Shown in pieces: positions 1 through 9,571 of a stretch of DNA of 64,000 bases; the first letter of the stretch is position 1; every line of letters starts with the position of its first letter. The translations under genes were made by a program, and so were the position numbers. This DNA comes from Variimorphobacter saccharofermentans. Lineage in GTDB: Bacteria > Bacillota > Clostridia > Lachnospirales > Lachnospiraceae. Below the pieces are notes generated by a model. That model ran no database searches. It was not told the origin of the DNA and was given only the letters and a program-made list of their open reading frames with translations. The stretch covers positions 3,942,501 to 4,006,500 of the forward strand of contig NZ_JACEGA010000001.1 of NCBI RefSeq assembly GCF_014174405.1. Direction: 5' to 3'.

Positions 1-96
1 ATTAATTCACCTGTTCTTAGTCATACCATTTTATTTAATAATTGTAAATGCCTTAGGATAAATAGTATCAATTATCCAAAAGCGAAATATAATCTT

Positions 97-1269
97 CTAT
101 TCCACCAGCGCTATGGTTGAAATCTTCTTATCACTTACTAAAAAGTAACGGTTTAAGTGATTCATGGGATAAATGTCCGTAAAATTCTTATCGAAGGTAT
201 AACGGAATTTCTCCTTGCCATTTAACTTCAGGATGATAACGCTCTGGTTATCATGCATGATGACCTCATCCCCTGCAAGATAAATCTGATGATAATCAAA
301 GGTGAGCTCTCGCTCCAGTATTCGTTGTCCCTTATTATTATAAAGAAGCAGTCGCTTAGAAGAGGTTCCGCTTTCCTCTAGAACAATTCCTATATGTTCT
401 TTGTCATATAATATGCTCTTTATGGTTCCATCCAGATTTTCCTCATATATCAGGTTCGGAATCTCCGGCATGGAATAGATTAAAAACCCATCTTCCTTAA
501 ATACGCACACCGTATCATTATCCAGAAATACGCTCTTCGGGATAATCATATCCTCAAACTCATACCCTCCAACAAAACGGCCTGTATAATTCTGTCCGAC
601 TTCGCCAAAATTAAGAAAGGCTACGGTATTGATTATCTCACCCTTCGTAGTCGATAGATAGCTGGTTACCAGTTTTTCTCCATCATCCGATAAGGTAATA
701 TCAATGGGAAAGCCTTCCTTACTTACATATGTTTCCTTCTCACCCAATACGGTACCATCCGTATCATATAAGATAATGTAATTAGTATCTCCCTCTTCCA
801 TTAATGCCGCAACCACTCCCTGGGAGGCAATCTCTACCTTGAGGATATTATAGAGTGTGGGAATGCTGCTAACAGCACCCTTTTCATTAAAGATATGTAT
901 TAATTTGTTGTTCTGATCCGCAATCACTACATATTTACCGCAGGTATCAACGATTGGATTAAGCATCTCATAGGAGCCATTCCAAATAAGGCTTCCATCC
1001 TTATCTATCGCCACCGCTCCATCCCTGCTATATCGAATGACGGCATTGCCATAATTTAGATATCCGACTACATTTTCACCTGTATTCTCAATTGATTTAA
1101 TTTCTTCAAAGCTATGATAATCCTTATTGTTCAGTTTATATAGATAAATGGCACCAACGATTGCAATGATCAGAAGTAATACCAATATAATGAGGTTTCT
1201 AATTCTTCTTACCCTTCTCTTCCTTCTGCCATATTCTCTTAAGGATTGTTCATCAATTTCCTTAGCCAT
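97..1269 (-). CDS. Membrane-anchored DUF5711-type protein
   Basis: A 390-residue protein. A strongly basic N-terminus (KRRVRRIRN) precedes one hydrophobic helix at about residues 26-44, so it should be anchored in the membrane with the rest outside. The large C-terminal part is made of short beta-strand-like blocks with DG/DN turns, as in a beta-propeller, and resembles the DUF5711 family of Lachnospiraceae. No catalytic motif is visible. The start is supported by a GGGAGTGG-like ribosome site just upstream. It stands alone, and its cellular role is unknown. Confidence 0.75.
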   Translation of the reverse strand: MAKEIDEQSLREYGRRKRRVRRIRNLIILVLLLIIAIVGAIYLYKLNNKDYHSFEEIKSIENTGENVVGYLNYGNAVIRYSRDGAVAIDKDGSLIWNGSYEMLNPIVDTCGKYVVIADQNNKLIHIFNEKGAVSSIPTLYNILKVEIASQGVVAALMEEGDTNYIILYDTDGTVLGEKETYVSKEGFPIDITLSDDGEKLVTSYLSTTKGEIINTVAFLNFGEVGQNYTGRFVGGYEFEDMIIPKSVFLDNDTVCVFKEDGFLIYSMPEIPNLIYEENLDGTIKSILYDKEHIGIVLEESGTSSKRLLLYNNKGQRILERELTFDYHQIYLAGDEVIMHDNQSVIILKLNGKEKFRYTFDKNFTDIYPMNHLNRYFLVSDKKISTIALVE

Positions 1270-1425
1270 ATTCCACTCCCGTTTTTTCTTTTAAAGAGAT
1301 TATACCTCATTTCCATATGTATGGCACTAATTTTTTCAATTATTTAGATTTTTCAAATTCCCATATTAGTCAACTATAACCTTCCTAACACCCTTCTTAA
1401 TCCTTCATCATTCTATAACTCTCAT

Positions 1426-1466
1426 AAAAAAGGATGCTTTTTGATTAGTAATCCACCAAAGCATCC
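1426..1466 (-). terminator. Intrinsic terminator after the LysM gene
   Basis: A GGATGCTTT/AAAGCATCC stem (1432-1440 with 1458-1466), read on the minus strand, is followed by a run of T. It lies about 20 bp beyond the stop of the LysM protein gene and fits a Rho-independent terminator for it. Confidence 0.75.
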
Positions 1467-1486
1467 CATGTTTATTAATATTGATT

Positions 1487-2809
1487 TCAAGGAACAATTA
1501 GCTTCTGACCTACAAATATCAGATCCTGATTTTCTATATTATTAAGCTCCATAATCTTTGTAACCTTTGTGTAGGTATTATATAACTTAAAGCTAATCCC
1601 AGCCAAGGTATCTCCTTCTTTTACAACATAATATTTCACTTCGGGCTGTACCTCCACAGTTGTCTCTGTATCTTCCTGCGTATTTGAGGTTTCCTCCTGG
1701 TTCTTCCTGGGTTGCTCCTTTACCGGTTCCTGTGTTGGCTTCTTAGACTCTTCTTCGGCTGGAGCTACCTCATCCGTATCCTCTGCTAAATCTTCTTCCG
1801 AGATACGTTCCTCCTCTTCCGGTTGTTCGAAATCCTGCCCTTCCTGCATCGGCTCCACTTTACCGGGCATAATATCTACCTGAAGTCCCTCTTCCTCCTT
1901 ACCAGCATCATTCATCTTATTGGATGTGACACTTGATGTATCCTGTTCCATAGAATCCGTGATATCCTTACTTGACACCATGTTCTGAGTAAGATAGTTT
2001 AAAGTATCCTGCATGTTTTTCATTTGGTCATAATTACTCAGCATCGCAGCACCGACCACCAACACAATGACTGCAAGCAAAGTACCGGCAGCATACATCA
2101 GACGATTGATGCTCTTTGTATCCTCCTGTACCGGCTTTTTATTCTGTATCTTAGTTCTTATTTCCTTTGAAACACGATCATCATACTCTGCTTCTGCACT
2201 TTGAGCATTTTTATGATCGATCATGTAGGTCTGCATTTCATCATTTTTTTCATAATAAACATAAAAACCATCCTGTTTACATAGACGATTGTTCTCAAAG
2301 CTTAGAAAGGCTTCTTCCTTTTCCATGTTGTCATAAGTAAGTAAGGTTTTGTCCTGACCAGCAAAGTTATCAATATGGGCTTTCAGGATCTTATCTTTGT
2401 CCTCTAAAAGATATCCGGGGCCGCCAAGGAACCAGCCAACAATCTCCATGTCAACAAAATACTTCTTAATGGTTTCATATATTTTTGTCCATGTATCGTT
2501 AGTAAATACGATGTCATTGACAGAGTCTACTTCACTAACCTCCAATGCGCCCGATATAAAGATGTTTCTGCAATTATCTATCTTAATACTCTGTCCAACG
2601 AGTACTGCGACTTTACATTTTGAAAAATCGCCTCCCACCAGCTGCTTTATGTAGGTTATAACATAATCTTCCACGTAAATCTTCTTTGTTGCATTGCTTT
2701 TCCCTATTTGCCTGACGTTTTTCGGCATACGAAAGGCTGCTTGTCCCCGTTTTGCCCGATTGTCCTCTAAATTATCGTTACTATATACCGTCTCTATCAC
2801 GTAATCCAC
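1487..2809 (-). CDS. MPN-like / transmembrane / LysM protein
   Basis: A 440-residue protein in three parts. Residues about 40-200 resemble an MPN (JAMM) fold: KIYVEDYVITYIKQL at the start, then GWFLGGPG where active JAMM proteases have GW-HSHPG. The zinc-binding histidines are therefore absent and this part is probably not a protease. A single membrane helix follows at about residues 237-258, then a Glu/Pro/Thr-rich linker. A C-terminal LysM repeat (from YYVVKEGDTLAGIS to FVGQKLIVP) should bind peptidoglycan or spore-cortex glycan. The protein should sit in the membrane with LysM outside. The MPN-like reading is inference from motif position; the LysM call is firm. Confidence 0.8.
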   Translation of the reverse strand: MDYVIETVYSNDNLEDNRAKRGQAAFRMPKNVRQIGKSNATKKIYVEDYVITYIKQLVGGDFSKCKVAVLVGQSIKIDNCRNIFISGALEVSEVDSVNDIVFTNDTWTKIYETIKKYFVDMEIVGWFLGGPGYLLEDKDKILKAHIDNFAGQDKTLLTYDNMEKEEAFLSFENNRLCKQDGFYVYYEKNDEMQTYMIDHKNAQSAEAEYDDRVSKEIRTKIQNKKPVQEDTKSINRLMYAAGTLLAVIVLVVGAAMLSNYDQMKNMQDTLNYLTQNMVSSKDITDSMEQDTSSVTSNKMNDAGKEEEGLQVDIMPGKVEPMQEGQDFEQPEEEERISEEDLAEDTDEVAPAEEESKKPTQEPVKEQPRKNQEETSNTQEDTETTVEVQPEVKYYVVKEGDTLAGISFKLYNTYTKVTKIMELNNIENQDLIFVGQKLIVP

Positions 2810-3185
2810 TCCTATCCTAAACGGACTGATATTATTCCTCTAAATGGTTATCCCACTTTGGACATCTCCAATCATACCATAGCATGAACAGGCTTTTTGT
2901 CATAATTGGATACCGTATGATTAAAAGTTATCAGCAGGTTTCTACGCAATATCCGTTTTTCTCGGTAAAATTTAATCTTAACCACTGCAAAATAGAGTGA
3001 TTTCCTCGAAAAAGCAGTTATTTTATTCATGTTAGCCCAATTTTCTTAGAATTTTCATGTCTAATATTTTATATTTTGGAAATACTTAACCTAAGAATTT
3101 ATCGGATGTGCAGGGATCTCGTTTTCTCTCACAAAGATTGAACTTAAATCAATAAGAAGGCTTAAATGAAAGGCATGGTTAATCT
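2810..3185. other. Intergenic region, no gene seen
   Basis: 376 bp of AT-rich sequence between the divergently transcribed LysM gene and yyaC. It should hold both promoters. No open frame with a credible ribosome site and no RNA fold was recognised. Confidence 0.5.
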
Positions 3186-3770
3186 ATGAGTATTTTTTTA
3201 AAAAGCAAAAACAGAATCTATTATTTTAATTCAGCGGAAAAAAATGCCGCTTTTGAACTCGGGAGCTCCTTATCCGAGCTTTTACGCGAGCATGTTCTTT
3301 TAAATAAAACAATTATATTTCTTTGCATAGGATCGGATCGGGCTACCGGAGATTGTCTTGGACCGATCATCGGTTATAAGCTGTCTAAATATCAAAGGTA
3401 TCAGAACTTTTATGTATATGGCACCTTAGAGGAACCGGTACATGCTAAGAATCTAAAAGACACCATCGCGATGATCTATCAGACTCACGATGATGCCTTT
3501 ATTATTGCCATTGATGCCTCATTAGGAAAATCCAGTCATATTGGTTATATTACATTAGGAGAGGGTTCTCTGAAGCCCGGTGCCGGTGTAGATAAGGACC
3601 TGCCGGCAGTCGGTGATATCTTTATCACCGGTATCGTGAACTTCTCCGGTATGCTTGATAACATGCTTCTTCAGACAACACGCCTGAATGTGGTAATGTC
3701 CATGGCAGATCAAATCTGTCTTGCCATCAAGCTAAGCATAAACAAGCTACGGGATGTATCTCTACAATAG
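3186..3770 (+). CDS. yyaC: Sporulation protein YyaC (GPR-like peptidase fold)
   Basis: A 194-residue protein of the YyaC family, which shares the fold of the germination protease GPR. Recognisable blocks are CIGSDRATGDCLGPIIG near residues 47-63, AIDASLGKSSHIGYI near 116-130, and the LKPGAGVDKDLPAVGD segment. The length fits the family. Family members are associated with sporulation, but the substrate is not known. The ribosome site is weak. The gene ends exactly where the convergent coiled-coil gene ends, with no intergenic gap. Confidence 0.88.
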   Translation: MSIFLKSKNRIYYFNSAEKNAAFELGSSLSELLREHVLLNKTIIFLCIGSDRATGDCLGPIIGYKLSKYQRYQNFYVYGTLEEPVHAKNLKDTIAMIYQTHDDAFIIAIDASLGKSSHIGYITLGEGSLKPGAGVDKDLPAVGDIFITGIVNFSGMLDNMLLQTTRLNVVMSMADQICLAIKLSINKLRDVSLQ

Positions 3771-4877
3771 CTACGTATCACTCCTCATTTGTCTGAATAC
3801 AGTAATGGCCTCCGATATACTGGTTGCATTTCCGGCCTGAATAATGTTAATCAAAGCATCCAGGCGATCCGGTAACATAAGGTCTTTACCGATAAAAGGC
3901 TCATATTCACTGGCCGTTTTAATGGTTAAGGCCTTAATTTTATTCTCAGAATTAATCAGCTCCGATTTTACTCTGTCGAACTCAACCTTTAGACCATTTA
4001 GCTTCTCCTCATATATACCGTTCACTTCGTCCGCGATAATCTTATTGGTTGTATTATCAAAGGTATATAGAGCTTCTTTTTTCTGTGCTTCAATTTCACT
4101 GATTTCTTGCTTTGCCTTGGCAATCTCCTCATCAAAGTTCTGCAATCCGTAGGTGCTTTCATCCTTGTCCTTCTTAATATTTCTCTTTATGGCGGCGATA
4201 ACCTTCTTGTTCTTTCTGATCTTACCGCGTATTACCCTTATCTGAAGAAGCTCCTCACGATGCCTCTCCTTCGTAAGGTTCCCTAGCAATATATAAATTC
4301 CACCAAACAGTATCACTGTAATAATATATATTATAATTAGATAAATACTCTTTTCTTCCGGTAGAAGGAAGAAATATATGCCACAGGGGATAATCAGTAA
4401 TACGAATAGCAGTGTACTGAGAATAACTAGAAAATCAGTAAAACAGCCAGGGAAATATAATGCATAATACAACTTCGTATTACACAGGGACGGAATATGC
4501 TTTTGCTTTATTAATGTCTTGGCATCCAAACGAAGGCTCTGCTTATCGGCCCTGAGGGATGACGTCTCATCCTTAATCCGTTCTGAAACCTTTGCATTTT
4601 TACTCTTATCTCGACGGTCCTGGATTTTCTTAACACGGGACTGAATTTTGTCAATCTGCTTATCAAAAGCCGATTCAATTTCTTGTCGGCGCTTCTTAAT
4701 CGTTGATTGTACTTCCTCTGCGATATCCTTTTCCAAACCCTGAATACTTTTTTCCAGCTGTTTCTCTTCTCCGTTCAGCATATTACTCTCGGATTGGCAT
4801 CTTTCCAGTTCTAATAGGTTCTCCTTAATTTCTCTTAATGTATCCACACCACCGGATAACAAGCTTGTACCATCCAT
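3771..4877 (-). CDS. Coiled-coil membrane protein of unknown function
   Basis: A 368-residue protein. Residues about 20-130 and 215-335 are charged heptad-like coiled coils (E/K/R/Q rich), on either side of two hydrophobic helices at about 150-171 and 178-199 separated by a short loop (LLPEEKS). Both coiled coils should therefore face the same side, probably the cytoplasm. No known domain was recognised. A scaffold or stress/division-related role is possible but unsupported. It converges on yyaC with adjacent stop codons. Confidence 0.7.
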   Translation of the reverse strand: MDGTSLLSGGVDTLREIKENLLELERCQSESNMLNGEEKQLEKSIQGLEKDIAEEVQSTIKKRRQEIESAFDKQIDKIQSRVKKIQDRRDKSKNAKVSERIKDETSSLRADKQSLRLDAKTLIKQKHIPSLCNTKLYYALYFPGCFTDFLVILSTLLFVLLIIPCGIYFFLLPEEKSIYLIIIYIITVILFGGIYILLGNLTKERHREELLQIRVIRGKIRKNKKVIAAIKRNIKKDKDESTYGLQNFDEEIAKAKQEISEIEAQKKEALYTFDNTTNKIIADEVNGIYEEKLNGLKVEFDRVKSELINSENKIKALTIKTASEYEPFIGKDLMLPDRLDALINIIQAGNATSISEAITVFRQMRSDT

Positions 4878-5077
4878 CCTTCATCCTCCCCGTGCATCAG
4901 TTGTTAATCGAATCGTTAGTAATACTATTATTTATAATATAACTGTATATCATATTTTATTAATTAATATGAATTAATTTTACTCCCTTTATACTATAGA
5001 TTCAAGTATGTCTCTCTGAAGTACTGCTGATTCTGTTACATTTTCACTTGAATTATAATCCGATAGGACTTGAAATC

Positions 5078-5320
5078 AAAATAGGGCTGTGCATAATGAA
5101 AATGCAGGGATATGACTTACCATAATGCACTGTCGGAAGAACGCATTGCTGTATTTCGTATGAATCAGGCGAACTTAAATATTCTCATGCGAATATTTAG
5201 ATTCGCATGAGAATATTAAGATTCGCATGAGACATACGAAATCAAGTAATGTGTACTTCCGTCTGTGTGTGAGGTAAGTCATATCCCTGCAAAGACATTA
5301 TGCAACAGCCCACTCTATTT
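5078..5320. repeat. 243-bp imperfect palindrome (MITE-like or large hairpin)
   Basis: The two halves are near-complementary over about 100 bases each. Matched blocks include AAATAG...GGCTGT with ACAGCC...CTATTT at the ends, GCAGGGATATGACTTACC with its exact complement, and TTTCGTATG with CATACGAAA. The centre contains further short repeats of ATTCGCATGAGAATATT in both orientations. It lies between the coiled-coil gene and secF. It may be a non-autonomous transposon end-pair or a very large terminator. No coding potential is seen. Confidence 0.75.
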
Positions 5321-5335
5321 CACTGAATGATGAGC

Positions 5336-6274
5336 TTATTTATTAAATAATTCTGCTTCATTCTTTCTCTTCTTCCAGGTTACCCATAGAGGTCCGGCAA
5401 TACAGATGGTTGAGTAACAACCGCTAATGGAACCTACTGCCATAGGAAGCGCAAAGGCCTGAATGGAATCAATGCTATTAATATTAGCAATGATGTATAC
5501 AAGGCTTACACTGATTAATACGGCCACATTGGTATTAATGGAACGCATCATGGATTGGGTTATTGAAAGGTCCGTTATTTCTTCAACAGAATAATCAGCG
5601 AAGGTTTTACTATTTTCTCTGATACGGTCATAGATTACGATGGTATCATTAATGGAGTAACCAATAATACTCAGCGCCACCGCAACAAAGGAGTCTCCGA
5701 TGGGGATCTGGAAAATAACACAGGTAAAGAACACCACCATAACGTCATGTAACAGCGCTACAATCGCCATTACACCGGCTGAAAGTCCGCCCATCATCTT
5801 AAATCGAATCCATACATATACCAGTACCAAAGCAGTGGAAAGTAAGATGGCAATCAAACCATTCCGTAAGAATTTCTGTCCAAAGAAGGCTTCAACCATG
5901 GCTGATTCCGATAACTCCAGCTGTGCTTCTGGAAACTTTTCCTTTAAGGTAGCATCAAAAACCTTTTGTTCCTTAGCATCAATACCGTAATTTCCAGCTA
6001 TATTGAAGATCAGCCTATTGGCTCCGGTAGCAAGATCCGAGGTAATCTGAGTTGAAACCGGGCGATTTAATAATTCCGTAGCAACATCGGCCGCTTCATC
6101 CGCATTGATTTCACCCTGATAGTTATACTTCAGGATCGCACCGCCCTTAAACTGAATGTCCAGTTGCACTCCATTGATAAATACGAAAATAGTACCGATT
6201 ACCATAATACTGATCGAAATACAGAAGAATATCCAGCGTTTCTTATAAAATCCTATTATTTTGTCCTGATTCAT
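5336..6274 (-). CDS. secF: Protein translocase subunit SecF
   Basis: A 312-residue protein. The membrane helix at about residues 13-33 is followed by the periplasmic FKGGAILKY block and then five C-terminal helices carrying the conserved Sec/RND signature (SIIGYSINDTIVIYDRIREN). SecF works with SecD to pull secreted proteins across the membrane using the proton or ion gradient. The start codon overlaps the secD stop by 4 bp, so the two are translationally coupled. The length is normal for a stand-alone SecF. Confidence 0.96.
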   Translation of the reverse strand: MNQDKIIGFYKKRWIFFCISISIMVIGTIFVFINGVQLDIQFKGGAILKYNYQGEINADEAADVATELLNRPVSTQITSDLATGANRLIFNIAGNYGIDAKEQKVFDATLKEKFPEAQLELSESAMVEAFFGQKFLRNGLIAILLSTALVLVYVWIRFKMMGGLSAGVMAIVALLHDVMVVFFTCVIFQIPIGDSFVAVALSIIGYSINDTIVIYDRIRENSKTFADYSVEEITDLSITQSMMRSINTNVAVLISVSLVYIIANINSIDSIQAFALPMAVGSISGCYSTICIAGPLWVTWKKRKNEAELFNK

Positions 6275-7539
6275 AATGACACCCTCCTAGACAAGCAGGT
6301 ATAAAGTGCTGGCTTCCGTAAGAATTTATATGAGCTCAGTGACTTGATCATAAGTCTGGAGGCAGTTACACCCGCAATAAAGTTGAATACAATACCAATA
6401 AATAAGGAATAAGCAAAGGAAGCCAACGCACCGGAACCAAAAATCATCAGGATAAACGCAACAATTAACACGGTAATATTGCCGTCAAATACTGACGAAA
6501 ATGCATTTTGGAAACCAGCAGCAATAGCAGATTCTACGCTTTTTCCGGCCTTGATTTCTTCACTAATTCGTTCTGAAATAATAACATTAGCATCAACGCC
6601 CATACCCATGGACAAGATAATTCCGGCAATACCGGTAAGTGTCAGTGACATCTGAGGTATGGACAAGGATAATATTTGTCCTGCCATCTGAATTGTAAGC
6701 GAAATACAAGCCACAAAGCCCGGAAGGCGATAATACCCAATTAACAGAACACAGATTATACAATATGCAATGAGACCTGCCTGAAGCATAACACCCAGAG
6801 CACCGGAGCCTAAGGATGGGCTTATTGTCGAATAATTCTTCGTCACCATGGAAAATGGCAATGCACCGGAATTAATCTTATCGGCTAATTTACGTGCCTC
6901 ATCATAGCTCTTCATATTCGTAATCATGGCGGAACCGGATGAAATATGCTGTTCCACTGTAGCAGTCTGAATTTCAGTTTCATCCATATAAATGCTTATG
7001 TTTTGTCCAATCAGCTTCTTCGTTGCATCACTGAATAATTTGGATCCTTCTTCATTAAACTCTAAGCTTACAATAAATCCTCCGGTACTTGGATTCTGAC
7101 CCGGAGACGCTTTCTTTACCTGGTTTCCTACCAGAATTGTTGATCCATCCGGTCCAACAAATCGAAGCTGAGCGGTCTCTCCAAGCTCTGCGATAGCCGC
7201 TTCCGGATTAAACTCTTTTTCATCCGCTTTCCACGGGAAGCGTACAATTACATATCCATTCTCTTTATCAATCGTCACATCACGATCCATGATGTTCTTA
7301 TTATCAAGACGTAACTCGATAATAGCACGTGCTGCCTCTAATTCATCACCGGTAGGCTTACGTCCTAAATCAACCGGCTGATATACCGCATCCACACCAC
7401 CTCTGATATCCATACCATAACGCATATCAGGTGCTCCAAGAATCTTTGAATCACCAAGATTCAGTCCGAAGGCCGCAGTGTATACCATTAATAAAGCAAC
7501 TATAACAACAAGAAAAAATACTGGCTTTCTTTTATTCAT
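6271..7539 (-). CDS. secD: Protein translocase subunit SecD
   Basis: 422 residues from ATG at 7539 (MNKRKPVFFLV), chosen because GAAAGGA lies 9 bp upstream; a longer open frame to 7605 lacks this. The N-terminal helix is followed by the DMRYGMDIRGGVDAVYQP block, the large external domain, and a C-terminal bundle with GMGVDANVIISERISEEI, the hallmark SecD sequence. It partners SecF, whose gene follows with a 4-bp overlap. The C-terminus is basic (KFLRKPALYTCLSRR). Confidence 0.96.
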   Translation of the reverse strand: MNKRKPVFFLVVIVALLMVYTAAFGLNLGDSKILGAPDMRYGMDIRGGVDAVYQPVDLGRKPTGDELEAARAIIELRLDNKNIMDRDVTIDKENGYVIVRFPWKADEKEFNPEAAIAELGETAQLRFVGPDGSTILVGNQVKKASPGQNPSTGGFIVSLEFNEEGSKLFSDATKKLIGQNISIYMDETEIQTATVEQHISSGSAMITNMKSYDEARKLADKINSGALPFSMVTKNYSTISPSLGSGALGVMLQAGLIAYCIICVLLIGYYRLPGFVACISLTIQMAGQILSLSIPQMSLTLTGIAGIILSMGMGVDANVIISERISEEIKAGKSVESAIAAGFQNAFSSVFDGNITVLIVAFILMIFGSGALASFAYSLFIGIVFNFIAGVTASRLMIKSLSSYKFLRKPALYTCLSRRVSL

Positions 7540-7570
7540 CTTTATTATCCTTTCATAGTTTATTGTTATG

Positions 7571-7993
7571 TCAAAAGCCTGGCTTTGGCGGAGCATGTCC
7601 ACCACTTAATATGGCTATTTCCGAAATACTCTGCTCATACCTTCGATAGAGTAGCTCAGAGCATAGAAGCAATACTCCCAAGGCAGCTATGATAAGGCAT
7701 AAATCTTCTATTATCAGCCCCATCGGTCGCTTAGAATTCAGCAAATAATCATTGATTATCTGACGTTTTTCTACCTCGTTCCGTATAGCATTTTTTAAAT
7801 ACTCCTTCATTATTCTGGATATGTCCTTCGATATCGGAAGTGCAACACCGTCAGCGTTAATCTCCGAATTCAGAACCTCTCCATGCTTCTCTGTATATAC
7901 AAGGGGTACAATAAACATATAAAGAATCAGGAAAAGACTCATACATACATTACCTGCTTTATGAGATCTCTTATTCTGTTTCCTTTTCAGCAC
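7571..7993 (-). CDS. Small two-helix membrane protein upstream of secDF
   Basis: 140 residues from a GTG start with AGGGGTG 7 bp upstream. There is a hydrophobic helix at about residues 16-34, a charged middle region, a second helix at about 94-112, and a short tail ending GGHAPPKPGF. I do not recognise the family. It ends 31 bp before secD on the same strand and is probably co-transcribed with it, which suggests but does not show a membrane or secretion role. Confidence 0.65.
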   Translation of the reverse strand: MLKRKQNKRSHKAGNVCMSLFLILYMFIVPLVYTEKHGEVLNSEINADGVALPISKDISRIMKEYLKNAIRNEVEKRQIINDYLLNSKRPMGLIIEDLCLIIAALGVLLLCSELLYRRYEQSISEIAILSGGHAPPKPGF

Positions 7994-8308
7994 GTTCTTT
8001 CACCCCTTTATCATCCATCTATATAGGAATAGCTATCTTTGCTATTCATTAAAAGACTCGCGGTTTCTCGCGAGACAATTCATACTACACTAAAATAACA
8101 CAAATAAAGCTATTTGTATATAAGTAAATTTCTTTCCAAGCTTATATGTTACCGTTCTGCCTCAGTGAGAAGCAAATAGGTGACAAGCTCCAATATACCG
8201 GAAAAATTCATGAATAATATGATTATTGAACCTATGCAATAATAAGAGTGAACCAGAAATAAGAATAATCCAAATATAGAACACCTGAAAATACTATATG
8301 ATTCACTA
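7994..8308. other. Intergenic region with a small GC-rich hairpin
   Basis: 315 bp without a gene. The only structure seen is a CTCGCG/CGCGAG hairpin at 8057-8074, unusual in such AT-rich sequence and not followed by a T run. It may be a regulatory site for the secDF operon. Confidence 0.4.
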
Positions 8309-8740
8309 CTACTTCTTCTTTACATAAAACTTGCAGCAAGGGTCTCCCTGTAGGATGGATTGCAGTAATTCCACCTCCACATTATCTTTCCCAAAGATAT
8401 TCTCCCAGTTGTACAATAAGCTTTGTCTGGAGCATTCACATAAATGAGGTGATTTTACAAAATCCTGTTGAACCAGATCACAGGCACAGTATTTGTATGT
8501 AATCAAATAAGAATCGCCATCCTTTTTTTCAATTGTCAATTCCGGAAATGCGCTTCTTAACAACTCCAGGAACTCTTCCTCATTTTTCGCATTGCTCTTA
8601 GCATATAAATAAATTTCTTTTGTATAAGATTCAGCACATGCTTTACCACACTCTTTGAATATTCTACTCTTACTTTCTTCATCCAATGTCATAACTGCAT
8701 TCTCAAAACCTTGAAACCAATACTTTAAAAATTTATCCAT
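8309..8740 (-). CDS. Cys-rich DUF6144 / ATC-hydrolase-like protein
   Basis: A 143-residue soluble protein. Seven or more cysteines are spread as ECGKAC near residues 31-36, YCACD near 104-108, HLCECSRQSLLYNW near 118-131, and GDPCCKF near the end. This pattern (C...W...G-V-V-SILxGDPxCxF) is like the DUF6144 and L-2-amino-thiazoline-4-carboxylate hydrolase-like groups of Clostridia. The cysteines could hold a metal or act as ligand-sensing residues. The exact family is uncertain. Confidence 0.6.
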   Translation of the reverse strand: MDKFLKYWFQGFENAVMTLDEESKSRIFKECGKACAESYTKEIYLYAKSNAKNEEEFLELLRSAFPELTIEKKDGDSYLITYKYCACDLVQQDFVKSPHLCECSRQSLLYNWENIFGKDNVEVELLQSILQGDPCCKFYVKKK

Positions 8741-8881
8741 GTCTCCTCCTACAACGGTTATCTTTCGATTATATAAAGAATACTGATTATATCCTAATGT
8801 AATAATAATACAATATTTGATAACAGATTGCGAAGAGTAATAATACCTATATTGGTCTATTTTGCAGCTACATTGGTCACT

Positions 8882-9274
8882 TTATTCTGATATTATCCGA
8901 TATCCATCCCTGGACAATGCTTCCACTGCTTTAGTCACATCCTGATCCTTGATCAATATATAATCCGTATCGTAGGTTGAAATTGCAAATATGCTTATGC
9001 TTTGCTGCGCTAAAACCGTACTGACTGATGACAATATCCCAATCAATGAAAAATCCAGTGGTCCGACAATCTGAAGAGTTCTCCAGTTGCCTTCGCATTG
9101 GATATCACTCGGAACGCTCTCCTGTGTACATACAATAGAGAGCTCCTCTTTAGTCTTTGTAATAGAATAAAAATTCCTGGTATCAATCCAGCTGGGTACA
9201 CTTTCCTCCGGCTTAAGACGGCACACCGCAAAGCTGTTATTCAATAGTCTTAGCGTTAGATTTTTTTCTGACAT
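8882..9274 (-). CDS. CASTOR-type ACT-domain protein
   Basis: A 130-residue protein with two ACT-like halves. The second contains the sequence from GPLDFSLIGILSSVS to ISIFAISTYDTDYILI, the typical amino-acid-binding ACT signature, followed by a helix ending in ALSRDGYRI. These small stand-alone ACT proteins are probably amino-acid sensors. No enzyme domain is attached. Its neighbours give no pathway. Confidence 0.82.
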   Translation of the reverse strand: MSEKNLTLRLLNNSFAVCRLKPEESVPSWIDTRNFYSITKTKEELSIVCTQESVPSDIQCEGNWRTLQIVGPLDFSLIGILSSVSTVLAQQSISIFAISTYDTDYILIKDQDVTKAVEALSRDGYRIISE

Positions 9275-9300
9275 GGCTTCTCCTTTATTACATCTATTTA

Positions 9301-9480
9301 TTACATCTGTTTTCTTACGATCCTATATTCATCCTGTAATTGATAATGTGGGCAGTGATCCATCGTATTACTTAGAAAGCGACTCATCTCATCCTCATCT
9401 AAATAGACCTGACACACATAGCAATCATATTCCTCATCATACATATAGTTCATGCAATTATCACAGCTGTTTCCTGCCAT
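9301..9480 (-). CDS. Small DUF6472-type CxxC protein (59 aa)
   Basis: A short gene preceded by AGGAGG at good spacing. The product (59 residues) has CDNC at residues 6-9, CYVC at 20-23, the acidic block YLDEDEMSRF and a final DHCPHYQ, matching small DUF6472-like zinc-binding proteins of Lachnospiraceae. Two CxxC pairs plus a late Cys suggest a zinc site. Function unknown. It lies 26 bp upstream of the ACT-domain gene on the same strand, so the two are probably one operon. Confidence 0.8.
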   Translation of the reverse strand: MAGNSCDNCMNYMYDEEYDCYVCQVYLDEDEMSRFLSNTMDHCPHYQLQDEYRIVRKQM

Positions 9481-9571
9481 TTCAATCCTCCTGACCTACA
9501 ACTATCAGTATCATTCTTCTATTCTGAATACGTCATATATTTTAGCATTGATGTCCTTGGAATACAACCGA

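Noticed and set aside
7571..7993. SCIFF-type peptide maturation genes expected near secDF in Clostridia
   Set aside because: The gene upstream of secD is a small membrane protein with no Cys-rich peptide or radical SAM motif.
9273..9494. 73-codon plus-strand open frame
   Set aside because: Antisense to the short DUF6472-like gene, which has a good ribosome site and conserved CxxC pairs.
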